Shown one piece after another: positions 40,249 through 64,000 of a stretch of 64,000 bases of DNA. The position numbers were made by a program, and so were the translations under genes. This stretch comes from Ophiodon elongatus (taxonomy: Eukaryota; Chordata; Actinopteri; Perciformes; Hexagrammidae), in assembly GCA_016806645.1 (NCBI GenBank), contig JACSYO010001014.1, forward strand, positions 61,380-125,379, read 5' to 3'. The first letter of the stretch is position 1. Every line of letters begins with the position of its first letter. The notes beneath the pieces are model-generated. The model did not search any database and was not told where the DNA came from. It was given only the letters and a program-made list of their open reading frames with translations.

Positions 40249-43200
40249 TCTCTAGTGCTTATTTATATGGTGAACTGAAAGAGGTTTAGGTCAGCGTCAG
40301 TTGTAACCTCAAGATCACAAATGTCGCTTCTGAAACGGGCCTGATATTCCCAGGGTCTCTTGTCTACGCGTGTAATTCTGATCAGTCAAATGTTGTTGGT
40401 GCACCTTTATGACACCAACCTGCCCTGGACTCTGAACCAGGAGGGGTTCTTTTTGAGGACTAGTTTACAAAACCATCAGGAAATTGTAATAGGCAGGGTT
40501 CCTCATTGTGAGTGAGTGAGTGTGTGAGAGAGTGAGTGATTGACAGACATTACTGCCTCTTTTTCACCCACAGTAGACTTCTTACTATTGCACCGTTATC
40601 TGTGTGTGAGTGGGTCAACTCCGAGTCCCCCTGGCTCTGGTTGGTGAAAGTAGTTCTGATGTTGACACTGAGCCTTGTTAATTATCCAGAGTACTGACTG
40701 GAAGCCGACATTACTATTGATTTGCAAGAGTAAGTACATGTCTTGAAACAATTTGTACAGACGGCACCACATAATGGGTTACCTGCATCCTCTCAGAAGT
40801 CAATATTTATGTCAATGAGTATGTCGGTGTCATTGTTTACAATCCAAATGGTCTGAATGCTTCGCCATGTTGTCTGAGAGTATCTGATGTAAACTAGGGC
40901 TACGTTTCTTAAGACTACTTCAACAGTACACGGTGAGACATTACTTGATTGGTTACAAGAGATTGGACAGGATTCCCATTCATGCCTTCACCTTGTGCTG
41001 TTAGTCTTTTTTTTTTTTCTTTTCTGTATCGTAAAGGACCCAAATGTAAAGGTAGGGAACTCCCTTTGGCAGAACTCATTGGCCCATCCACCTTCCTCCA
41101 CGCAGCCTCACCACTCTTCTTCCCGGCTGTGGACCTGGTTCAGTTCCTGGTTCCACCTGTCACAAACCCCACCGCCGTCTAATGCCTCACACGTCCACTT
41201 ATTACTGAAAGTCCAGATTCACCTGAGAGCGGTTCCTCAGTTCAGGACACATTTATTAATAAAGTCTAATGTATATCAAATGCTTGATGGGTTATGATAA
41301 CTGCTTCATCCATTTTGTATGTAATAACATATGAGCAATGCACTACTGCCTATATTTATTGGGAGTAGGACTACTCAACAGGGAACCTGTATAATACTTC
41401 ATAATTTTATGAATGTGCCAAAGCACTCGCAATTCATTCAAAAGAGTGAGAAATGCTTTTCAAGAGACAGGAGTATGTGGAGGTTGAACAAGTAGTACTT
41501 TATTTAGAGGATAGTTTGGAAGACAGTGTTGTAGTTACAGAGAGCATGAGAAGTGTTAGGGTGAGGAGGAAGAGGAGAGGCCAGGCTGGTGACCTGCATG
41601 AAGAGGAGGAGGGGCCAGGCTGTTGTGGCTGTGTATGGTTCTTCCTCACGCTACTGAGGCTCCTGACTGTTTGTTAAATGAATAAATTGTAAAATTGCCT
41701 ATGTCTTGTTTATTCCTTGTTACTGATAGACTTCAATCCACCAAACAAGAGTCCATAGCAACAGCAGAATAAGCTGTTTGGCATTGGCAGAGAAGATTTG
41801 ACATTTTTCATGGTCTAACCCACATCCTCAGCTGTGCTGCTCATCCCACTAATCATGTTCCCTACAAATGAGGCTGTTTAAAAAGGAAATAAACAGGCTT
41901 TCCAACGGTATACAATTTATTGCCAAGAAGCATGGTTACAATAGAGAAATAGTCTACCAAACACAAATTTCCAAACCTTTTGTTTGATGTTTATTACAGT
42001 GACTGAATTCACTTTCCCACAAGACATTTTGAAGCACAGGTGTAGATAATAAATTGATGGCTGAATTCCATTTAGCTCAGTCACACCGTCATGGTTTACT
42101 TGGACTTTTGAATAGAACAGAGCCATGTTATTAGTAACGCTTGTGCTTTTCCTACTGACAAGCCAAAATATCTGCTGTGAAAAGGCCTGTTATTCTGTGA
42201 GTTTTGTCTTGACAAAAAAAATCCTTTAAGCTCCAGTTCCCCAATGTTTCACAACAAAAAGCAGATAAGAAAAAAAGTTTGTCTAGCGGAATGTTGTTTA
42301 TTCATCTTTCCTCAGACATTGTCTCATGACCCCTCAGATTTACAGTATGTTGTGACCCTTACCTACCTGAGCAACCTGTATTTGAAGTAACTAGCTCCAC
42401 CTCAGCGGCTCTCAATATGGCTCTAACAGCACAACGATCGTACTTCTCACGCGCAGAACATCCATAGACGTCACCTTTATTCTTCCATGGTACCGAGCAG
42501 CCCAAACGCACTGAGATTCAATAAATGACATGTCATTTACCACATCAACTGATGCTCCTATGACCAAAGGTCAAGTCGTTAAGAAAAGGTTGCTATTAAG
42601 GCAACATTTGTTAATACAAAACACAGCATCTTAGAAATTATTGATATAGGAATAAAAGTTGTACTAAATAAAGTGAAATTGTTGGGAGTTGTTGTACAGC
42701 GTGAAGCTTCTGAACAAGTCCTGACAGACACAAAGAGCAGGTTGGGTATTCAGTGGTTTACTTGTTAAGACTCTGTTCACAAGTTCAATCTCATCTTTCA
42801 TTTGAATATTTATACAGCATATACATGGTGATATAGAGCACATGTACAGTGACGATGAGCTCATCATAAAAGCCTGCATACAGGAATACGGACCGCTTGA
42901 CGATTCAAGATCCAGATACATCATTGTATACTCATTAAAATCATCTGATCACGCATTATTACAGCTGAGAAGACATATGTCATCAGTATTATTCAAATGT
43001 TTGAGGAATCAACTGTCCCAAATATTCATAGACATCTTACATCTCCTAATTGAGTCTTTTATACCATGTTTCCCTTACAAAATATTTTAAATTAACACAT
43101 TATTAGAACCTAAAACAGATTAAAAAAAACATTAAAATGTTTAACACATTCCAACAAGAAGTGGACTCAACATCCAAATCTGTCCTCCTAAATGAAGTAT

Positions 43201-43420
43201 TCCATTTGTCTAGAAGCGTACATGTTCAGAACCGAGAGGCCCGTTATGTGACCTACAGTACCCGTAATGCCAGCCAACACTAAAAACATCTCCCATAGCA
43301 ACAATAAACAGTGAAACATGGCTCCATTAGCGCATGCTGGGCTGGGCTCCCTGTATGTGCAGGATCAAACACTCTGCAACAGGAACTAAGTCGGCTTAAG
43401 ACATGACGGAGGTGTGCTGG

Positions 43421-46400
43421 TTACAGTTTGAACCTCAGGCGACACTTCCTGTTCCACATGAAGGATCCGATGGGCCTGGAGGCGGGCGTGGGCCGGGCGA
43501 TGCTGGAGAAGGGCCTGGAGTTGATGCCGACGCGAGGCATCTCCTTCTTCAGAGAGGACAGGTGGCTGCCGCTCACGATGCCAAACACATCCAGCAGGCT
43601 CAGCATGGGGAACGTCTTATCCAAGTCTCTGGAAAAATAGAAGTCCTGTTAATTTTAGGTCACTCAACAGAAGCAGGGACGGCGGCGGGGGAACTCACGT
43701 GAGAGCAGCCAGATGGATGTGATAGCAGCGACTCAGGGAGAGATGCAGCAGATCCTTCAGCTGTTTGAGGACAGGGAGGCTGTCGGCCATCAGCAGAGTG
43801 CTGTCACTGCAACACACATGGAGAGTTTGTGTGACGTGGACAGGGAGTTTAGCAGAGCTGCTGGAAACCAGGCTCAGGACATTCAGATCGGTAAAGCCAA
43901 CCGAGATAATCAGTCCATTTTTGTAACCAATACATTTACAGCAAATCTATAAAATGACAATCTTACCTTAAATCTAGTGTTTGAATATGGGGGCATCTGG
44001 TCACCAGCACCTTCACATCTGGAAGACAAAGTGAACAGTGGGATATGAAGGTTGGGCAGCGGGCAAGAAGACGAGGAGGACTAAAAGATTCCAGATGAAG
44101 ACTGTGACACAGTGACCAGGGGGAGACAGAATCTTTGACAGGTCACAGCTGGGCCCTGCTCCACGGGGACGCGGACTGCTCCTGGCCTGGTTTACTCAGC
44201 CATGCACGGCTGGAGCTTAAAATTGTTTCCAGGATATTCAACCTTTGTTTCTTTATAATGAATGTAATACTGGACCGCTTTCTTTACAGGGCTTGTATAG
44301 AGGCAGTAAAGTAGTCCATGAATATGAGTTTACAGATAATTACACTTCCTCCACGGCGTGTGGATGTTGGTTTATGGCGTTCTCATTGAGAGCTTGCTTC
44401 TTCACTGTACATTTTATTTGTATGCCCTGTGGCGTTTCAGAGCATAATGTAATGAACAGCACGTAGAGCATTAACGCCTTTGTCCATGCTCGGCGCTCAC
44501 ACGCCTTCTAGAGGACCACGCTGCGGTGCAACGCGCCAGTACAAACAGGAGTCCTCATCCAGTCCTCATTCTGTCACTTCTTGCTCCAACAGTAGGTTTT
44601 TCTAGTCGCACGACAAACAAAAGACAGTGCTGTAGTGCTTCAGAGGTACCTAGACAACGTAGAGCGACGTCATGGAGTGTGCAGAGTGGTGCCATCATGA
44701 ACAGAAAGGAGATTGGAAGTCAAAACTAATGACTGCTTTAGAAAGCTAACGTCTGAGAGAGCAGAGGATGAACATCAGATCCTGGACACACTCCTGTCAT
44801 GAACTGGTTTAGACTTACCGTCTAGCGTGAGGTTCTCCCTGTACCCGCTGAGGTTGAGGTGAGTAACACTAGAGCTCACACCATCAACAACACTCTTCAC
44901 ATGATCATTGCTGAAGTCACACCATGCGATGTTCAACTGCTCTATGCTGCAGAGGAAAAAACAAAAAGCACAGCGCATTTGTAAAGTGCAGAGAGGGAGG
45001 ATGAATGGAAACCAGCTGCTGTTATTTGGAGAACATGACTGACAGATGACAGACTGAGAATCAGACCTGGAGCAGGACTGGAGCAGGTCAGCCAGAGCGG
45101 GAGCTGAGAAGCCAGAGCAGCCACTCAGGTTGAGCTGCAGCAGGTTTGGGTTCTTAGACAGAGAGCTGAGCGAGAAACAGGACAAAAAAGAATTCTTTAA
45201 ATAAAAATAAATATATTCTCTCATCATTATTATTTGGGGCTAATCTGGTCTTCCATCATTATATGGGATTTACATGGAGCTGCCATTTCTACACCTGATT
45301 AATGCAGTGCCTTCAAAGCTCCTTTGTGCACGTTGCAGCCTTCAATGACTGGCCCTTTGGAGCGCTGCTCGTATGTCGCTGATGGCACAGTGCTTGTCAG
45401 CTCTATGCCCCTTGCTCTTTTTGCAGGAGCACCCTGAACGCCTCAAGTTGAACTCAGAAAACATGCTCACTATGTCTGGCACTTTTCTGCTCTAATTGTG
45501 GGGACTTTTGGTGGATAGAAAGGAGCTATATGACTTTACCAGGCAGTACGGTGAGTCAGAGTTTCCAACTGCAACATGCTCTATAAATGTGTCCTATACA
45601 TTTAGAGAGGTTTCATCATTGGAATCATTTTCCAGAAGAAAAACACCAAGCTGGTGGTGGTGGTGGTGAAGTGGCTAGCACTGTCACCTCACAGCAAGAG
45701 GGGCCCAGGGTTCAATCCCCTTATCCCAGGCCGTCCTTCTGTGTGGAGTTTGTAACGTTCTCTGAACCCCGCCCCCGGTGAACCCTGCCTTCACCCAATG
45801 TCAGCTGGGCTCGGCTACAGCGCCCCCGTGACCCTAAATAGGATAAGCGGTTTGGATAATGGAATGGAAAAACACTTAGCTTCAGCTGGTTCTAGCCTAT
45901 CCAGTGTAAGGATTTACTGCTTCTCGTTTAGGTCAATTTAATTGATTAGAACAGAAATATTTATCAATCATGTTTTAATGTAAACAGTGCAGTGGAACTG
46001 GGAGTTGAAAATTTACCTGATGATGGTGTCTGAGAGCTGAAGACCCTCCAGGCTCAGATACTCCAGCTGCCTGCAGTGACAGATGATGCTCTTCAGAGAT
46101 GAGGTGGGGATGATGGAGCTGGACAGATCCATTACAACTATCTGCAGAGGGCTGCACAACCGAAAAGACAAAAAAACACCACCATCAAGTTTTTTATCCT
46201 TAAATTTAAAAAAAAAAAAACAATTTAAAAAAAGAAAAAAAGAAATCACTAAATATGTGCCATTTGCCTCTTTTAGAAGAGGGCTGTGAAATGTTATATC
46301 TGAGAAGACAGAAAGCCACCCATGTGGTTCAGGTTGTTGAAATCAATATGTAGAAATACTGGCAAAGGGTAAATATACAAAAAAAAGAAACTATGTACAA

Positions 46401-47073
46401 ACAGGTATGTTCGGCAAGGAAAACTGCTAGTAAAGAGTTTGTTACTGTAAAAACTGCTAGTAAAGAGTTTGTTACTGTAAAAACTGCTAGTAAAGAGTTT
46501 GTTACTGTAACATCCTTTGTGGCTTTTAAAAAAAAGCCAAAGGATGTTACAGTAACAAACTCTTAACAGCATCAGAAAACATGTTGAGTAGGTGTGTACT
46601 GTTAGTCTATGCATTAACAGACCTGTCAATCACTACATTCATTTGATAGACAATCAAGTACACAAACGGTGTTATTCTATATTTCTCCTATAGTCAATGA
46701 CAAGCAACCAAAAACAAACAATGTATTGGTCCGTTTCTAAATAGTTAATACTTTCCTTCCAGCCCATTGGTTTAAACTGAGGATATAAATAAAAAATACT
46801 TTTTAATGGCATAATAATTTCCCCAATGTAGTTCGTCGCTGTAGTTTTTAGTCAAACAGAGTGAAATGGTGCGTTTGTTGGGGACTATTTTCAGCAGCGG
46901 ATGAATCCACATGTGTTGCTCTAGTGAGTATTTGTGACAGCAGGACAGCATATGTGGGACTGAGATACACTCTGTTGGTTTACTAAAAAACTGAAGTTAC
47001 TTTATGAACAAGAAATTGAACTTGGTAGAAATGAACCCTTTAGCAGCCAGAGTTAAGTCTGGAGCAAGCACCA

Positions 47074-47110
<37 letters not shown>

Positions 47111-48352
47111 TCACCCTGTGAAGTGCAGCTCTTCCACAAAGGAGCGAGGGCAGCGCAGCATGCGGACTCCAGTCTTCAGCACCTGCTGCAGAGCTGGACC
47201 CATGTGGGTCAACCCCTCCAGATCCACGCTGTGCCACAGAGACTCGTCAAACCTGGAAGAGACAGTTCATAACATATTGTTAAACACCAATATGGGGCGT
47301 TCACGGACAGCAGGAAAATCTATAGTCAAAAAAGGTGGAAACTTATTTACTAGAGGACCACAGAAAGCGGAACCTCACCGGGACCCATGTAAAAGCACTT
47401 AATTCCATGTTTTCCAGAATGTGTCTGAACACCCCATGGAGAAGGTATGTCAACTTGAGAATGAGGGCTGTTTGTGGATGAACAAGAGTACAGCAGGACA
47501 GATTTAAATCTGACCCCAGATCAGAAATCCAGTGTGCCTGGTGGGTTTCACAGGACTCTATTGGGATGGAAACGTATTACACGGTGTTGTCACAATCATT
47601 GGTTGATTAAAACTACACCGTGTCATGCATCAAGACAAATTTACATATGCTATCTGACTGTGGTTTTACATGCCAGTCATATCAGGGTGGGGTCAAATGT
47701 ATATTACGGATCTGAGTTCTGTGCTTGTCAATAATTTGGGGACTGCAACAGCATAAAGAATGAAAGTGACGGGATGGAATTGTGTACATATTAAACAATG
47801 AGAAGCAGTTAATCAGGACAAAAGCTGGGTAGGAAAACATGCAACTCCTGTGAAAATCATGAGTGCAATCTGGTGATTAGAGACTCACGCTAAGCGATGC
47901 CAGCGCTGGCAAACTGTTGACATCCTGAGGAGGTCCTGCAGAGGAATGTAGAAGAGGATCCTGAGAAGCAGCTCGTCAGGCAGGTGGTCCCATGAAATGT
48001 CTGCTGGGGAATTTAAAGGAATAAGAGTAAAGTATGAAATGGTCACAGCTACAAACTCAACAGTGCAGAGCTGCTCAAAGGAGTCACAAAGAGCTCTCCT
48101 ACATGACGTGGATTCTCTCTTCCTCCTGGACCTCCTGGCAAGGACGAACTGGTTGCCGTCATTCTCTTTGCCCTTGCTGGTGAGCCGTTGGTGCTTGTGC
48201 AGTGGGGACCACTGCTGGATGAGCTCTGTTGGGGTGCACTCCATGTCCAGGCCCTCACTGAGGCAGCCTTTAGCCTTGCGTTTGTTGATCCTCTTGGCCT
48301 GAGACGACATGGAGCCCTGGAGGATCAGGCAGGGTAGATCCTGCAGTGGCAT
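43421..48352 (-). CDS. skp2: S-phase kinase-associated protein 2 (F-box/LRR), 9 exons
   Basis: Minus-strand exons: 48103-48352, 47889-48003, 47115-47252, 46017-46151, 45067-45165, 44819-44946, 43967-44018, 43699-43806, 43421-43628; in frame, about 410 aa (human 424). SKP2 is the substrate receptor of the nuclear SCF ubiquitin ligase that degrades p27Kip1. The F-box is SWDHLPDELLLRILFYIPLQ then DLLRMSTVCQRWHRLA (about 86-122). LRRs follow: LEYLSLEGLQLSD, NLLQLNLSGCSGFS, IEQLNIAWCDFSNDHVKS, VTHLNLSGYRENL, DLLHLSLSRCYHI. The tail LSLLDVFGIVSGSHLSSLKK ... SIARPTP ... RKCRLRF matches the human C-terminal tail. The start MPLQDLPCL aligns with human MHRKHLQEIPDL; the frame is also open to an upstream ATG at 48430, but an acceptor (TCTCCTTCCACCCAG) just before 48352 suggests a separate 5' exon. 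Exon 2 has a tandem CAGCAG acceptor, so the protein may vary by one residue. Confidence 0.95.
45650..45872 (+). mobile_element. V-SINE with tRNA head and deleted centre (SKP2 intron)
   Basis: Head AGTGGCTAGCACTGTCACCT, CACAGCAAGAGGGGCCCAGG and the B-box-like GGTTCAATCCCC, then TGTGTGGAGTTTGTAACGTT, a jump over most of the central domain, and the tail CACCCAATGTCAGCTGGGCT, CCGTGACCCTAAATAGGATA, AGCGGTTTGGATAATGGAAT. The copy at 15243 keeps the centre but lost the head, so the two complement each other. Confidence 0.85.
46421..46565. repeat. Three 30 bp tandem units ending in a fold-back hairpin (SKP2 intron)
   Basis: Units AAACTGCTAGTAAAGAGTTT + GTTACTGTAA start at 46421, 46451 and 46481. The third runs into CATCCTTTGTGGCTTTT, a short A loop, and then an inverted copy (AAAAGCCAAAGGATGTTACA, GTAACAAACTCTT) that ends at 46564. 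Arms are about 36 bp with one small mismatch. Confidence 0.9.
47075..47107. repeat. (CTG)11 / (CAG)11 repeat next to SKP2 exon 3 donor
   Basis: Eleven perfect CTG units on the plus strand; on the SKP2 sense strand this is (CAG)11 starting at intron position +8, directly after GTGAGTC. Intronic, so not translated in the predicted mRNA. If the donor were skipped the frame would read into the repeat. Confidence 0.95.
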
Positions 48353-49110
48353 GCTGGGTGGAAGGAGAAACCAACCCGTATTCAAAATGTCACACACCAA
48401 AGAGGACACACAACAATCGAATGCTGTCATTTTACTGCGACACCTCAGAGACTCTCACGTTAGCTTCTCTCCAGACAACGACCTCTCTGCCGCCATATTG
48501 ATGTTGCGCGGCGGCGTGACCGCGCAAATTCTTAACGCAAATACGTTGTCTCTTCTATCTCTAGCGACGCGTTCAGAGTCCCCTGGCTTTTAATGCTCAT
48601 ACCCCGTTCCCCTTCATGAAACCAGGAGCAGGTCCAAGTAGACCGGAGAAGAAGCCTGGCTCACATGAAAGCGCGGCATTGACTAACAGGTAGTATTAGC
48701 TGACGTTTAAACTAAAGCTGCCTACAATGGCGACTCACAAACACGATGGATACACGACGGGAACACAACGTCGCAGACTGGCGAGGTTTTTAGACCTAAC
48801 GCTAAGTGCTAGTTCTAGAACTGGAGCGCGACTTTAAGAGCTAACGTTAGTAGTGTTCGCTCCTCTTCATGTGGACGTGGAAGAGTGGAGGGCCGAGTGT
48901 TGACGAGAGTTCGTACGGTATTGTGAAATGTTTTCCAGCACAAGTATAAACGCCCCGTACCTGTGTTGTGCCATCTCCTCCGGTTCAACCCGAGCCGGTA
49001 ATGTGTCGGTAAGTCAGAGTGCTGCTTTCACTGCTGCCCTCCAACCGAGACTCTTTAAACTCACCGCCGAGAGGAGAGCAGCGGGGCGCCCCGTAGTGTA
49101 CGTCACCGAC
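48353..49110 (-). promoter_or_regulatory. SKP2 promoter region with YY1-like site
   Basis: CpG-rich stretch upstream of SKP2 (many CG pairs at 48480-48570 and 48880-49140). At 48489-48499 the minus strand reads AATATGGCGGC, a YY1-type core (ATGGCGGC) of the kind often sited at transcription starts of housekeeping genes. The 5' exon itself could not be bounded. Confidence 0.4.
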
Positions 49111-51054
49111 GTCTCTACGCCATACGTCTTACGTCACACTAATCGGGCAATGCGGCGTTCAGTGTTGCTTGTTGTCTCCGGTTTCTTCTTAGCTATGCTG
49201 AGTGGAACATTTGCATTTTTGTCTTCCAAATGCCGTGAATGGAAAACACACATTTCATCAGGGGACGCTGTACATCTGTTATACATCACAAAGACACGTG
49301 CTATGAAGGGATAATGGCCATAATCAAAAGAAACAACAAAAAGAGCAAAAACCTTCTGACTCCCTCTCCTCTGCCTTTCCTGTTTCAGAGCCTATATGCT
49401 CCGTGTCTTACTTCACACACACGTGACCCAGTCCCGGTCTCCCTGAGGACCGGAGGCTCCAGCGGGCCTTTTAATCGCATGTAGGAATCCTTCGCTAAGT
49501 TGTATCCACTTTTTGTTCTATGCATACACCACATTTTCCACCTCGTACAAGCATGAACACGTGTTCGTGCTCTAGTGCAACTGTTTTTCTGAATGTTTAA
49601 CGTTTCCGCGTCCCCCGCACACCTGCTGTCTCCAGCCGGGATCAGGAGCCCCCTTGTGGAGACTAACGGAACAGCAGCTCCACAGGAACTATTCAAGAAC
49701 ACATTACTGCCTCCCAGAGAACGTCTTTGTCAATACAGATACGAATACTGTGATCTTCAGTGGCTCTGTACAGGAGCATGAGTGCTGCCTGTCGGGCTCC
49801 CTCTACCCCCACTGATGATGATAATGATGATGATGATGATGATGCCCTGTGCAGATGGTGGGCTTCTAGAGTCCCTCTGATGGGTAGTAAACAGGACCTT
49901 TCCTCAAACTTTTATAGTTGATCACAATGATTAGACAAGAATGGTGTCTGTAATCACCAAACATATTGAACAAGAAATAATGAGGGACACAATTTCCATA
50001 TCTATTTTTTTTTTTAATTGACTCATTTTAAAGATGTGAGCAGATTTCATCTTTACTACTTACAAGTGACAAGTTCCATTTAAGTGCATTTTCTTCATGT
50101 CTTTATTTGAAACTGAATTTAAAACTCAGTTGAGGTTACATGGTGGATGGATGTGAATGAACTTCCTGTCAAGCTGATGACCTATGTGAGCTTAGCTGGA
50201 TGAATCACTATGACAACATTAAGACCCAAATAACTTTGTACATATTAGACCCGGTATTTGATACAGTTTCAATATCTTTCAAAAATGATACATACAATAA
50301 TATGTATGTATGTAGGACAGTCAGATAATGCAAAAGAGAATCCATTTAAATATTACTATCATTCCAGTGTAAAACGGATTACACAGAATTTGATTTAGTT
50401 ATATGTATCCATCTGGTGCCAACACTGTTAGAATATGTACACTTCTAGAAAAAGAAATGTGTAGGCCATGTGTATGAAACGCATAATAGGAGTAGAAACC
50501 ATGTAAAATGAAAATGGCTTTCATTTAAAAAAAAAAAAAAAAAAGTAATAGTCAAGAGTTCCAAATAGATAGTAAAAACCAGAAAACTCAACTCCATGAA
50601 GCACTTTTTTGCTGCAATTAAAGTAATATTGTAATAACTGAGCACACCGGGGAAGACTGAAGCACAGACATCATTCCGGTTTAGCCAACTCAGCTCACTT
50701 TGTAGTGTACATGAAGGTACCTGTTGCAGTTCATGTAAACATATTTGGCTTCAAGTAAGACTAGAGATGTGAGCTCCACACGTTTGTGCGGTCGTCTGTA
50801 AGGCTCTGGGTGAAGCTGGGGCTGTCGTGAGGACTGGAGCTGCCTCGGTCCAAACTTGGGGGCTCCTAGCGTCAGCTACGATACCTGGGTGGAGCTAATC
50901 CCACTCAGGTACACACCTGAAGTCACTGTCCAACAGCTAGTACATCAAAAACCTCATCTATACAGACATAAATCAGTTTTCTTCCACAAAAGGTAAATGT
51001 GCATTTAAGCAGCGCATGCCATCCTCTAAACTGTTTGAATTTGACATGGTCCGT
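49111..51054. other. Intergenic region between SKP2 and FPGS
   Basis: No convincing exons. Contains a GAT/GATGAT tract (49813-49844), AT-rich DNA, and at its right end the FPGS 3' UTR on the minus strand. Two T/A homopolymer runs occur at 50010 and 50526. Confidence 0.5.
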
Positions 51055-63736
<12,682 letters not shown>

Positions 63737-63957
63737 CTGCAACCAAGAAAGGAAAATCAAAAGAGTGTTTAGTCACTTTTGACTGACTGATAAGTAAATA
63801 AATATCATGGCAAGGTGCATCAATATGAATGTTTTCTGATTGCACATGTATTTGTTTTATTCCACTTGCAGCTCTAACAGACCAATATCAATGATGTTCT
63901 CTCTCACCATGAATGTGGCCACATATGGTATTTTAAATGAATGGATGTAATGCCATT

Positions 63958-63962
<5 letters not shown>

Positions 63963-64000
<38 letters not shown>
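63963..64000. repeat. (TA)n microsatellite at the window edge
   Basis: TA units after a short CA run; cut by the window end. Confidence 0.9.

Larger units (their letters stand above)
39142..43420. other. Convergent intergenic region between NADK2 and SKP2
   Basis: Contains the 3' UTRs of both genes, a GTCT microsatellite (39785-39832), a GATA microsatellite (40205-40247), and one copy of a four-copy repeat family (39735-39990). A 74-codon ORF at 41453-41677 (+), followed by AATAAA at about 41682, has an acidic and Arg-rich middle and a Cys/Phe/Leu end. I do not recognise it and do not call it a gene. Confidence 0.5.

Noticed and set aside
41453..41677. 74-codon ORF followed by AATAAA
   Set aside because: Has an acidic then basic middle and a Cys/Phe/Leu end, but no recognised family, weak start context and lies between convergent genes; kept only as a note.
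44775..45227. Single 150-codon SKP2 ORF
   Set aside because: It spans two true exons and the intron between them; splice sites at 45067 and 44946 give the better model.
48353..48430. Upstream in-frame ATG for SKP2 at 48430
   Set aside because: The extra 26 residues do not resemble SKP2 and an acceptor lies right before the Met at 48352, which aligns with the human start. Not fully excluded.

Overview
This is vertebrate nuclear DNA, almost certainly from a ray-finned (teleost) fish. Genes are split by GT-AG introns, most sequence is intronic or intergenic, CA/GT/AT microsatellites are long, and the dispersed repeats are of fish type: V-SINEs with the conserved central domain, a tRNA-headed SINE, L2-like and Rex3/RTE-like LINE remnants, and a retroposon ending in AATTGAATTGA. 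Species cannot be told from the sequence. No operons, CRISPR arrays, tRNA or rRNA genes were seen.

Layout. 66-145 (+): possible last exon of an unidentified gene. 2319-2455 (-): first coding exon of a SMYD1-type muscle lysine methyltransferase; the rest lies left of the window. 3.07-8.83 kb: a repeat cluster with a 2.7 kb inverted-repeat element full of GTGGCA-type minisatellites, then a retroposon split by a 2.3 kb insertion that itself holds a fold-back structure. 10531-12351 (-): complete sepiapterin reductase in 3 exons, 267 aa. 16852-25411 (-): glial glutamate transporter EAAT1/SLC1A3 in 9 coding exons, 526 aa. 31825-39141 (+): mitochondrial NAD kinase NADK2 in 12 exons, 425 aa. 43421-48352 (-): F-box/LRR protein SKP2 in 9 exons, about 410 aa. 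51055-63736 (-): folylpolyglutamate synthase FPGS, the last 11 coding exons; its N-terminal exons lie right of the window.

The genes are independent transcription units. SLC1A3, NADK2 and SKP2 are near neighbours in the same order on human 5p13 (RANBP3L, between SLC1A3 and NADK2 in human, is not seen here), so this is an old vertebrate synteny block. FPGS is on another chromosome in human, so its place beside SKP2 marks a lineage-specific join. NADK2 and SKP2 converge; SLC1A3 and NADK2 diverge.

The most unusual material is non-coding: the nested 3-9 kb element cluster; four short near-perfect hairpins that look like replication template-switch scars; a four-copy repeat family with a different microsatellite at its core in each copy, one of them carrying a nested 168 bp insertion with an exact 8 bp target duplication; and a LINE remnant with a four-fold 53 bp internal tandem duplication. 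No new protein-coding system was found; the novelty candidates are repeat families and their insertion history.
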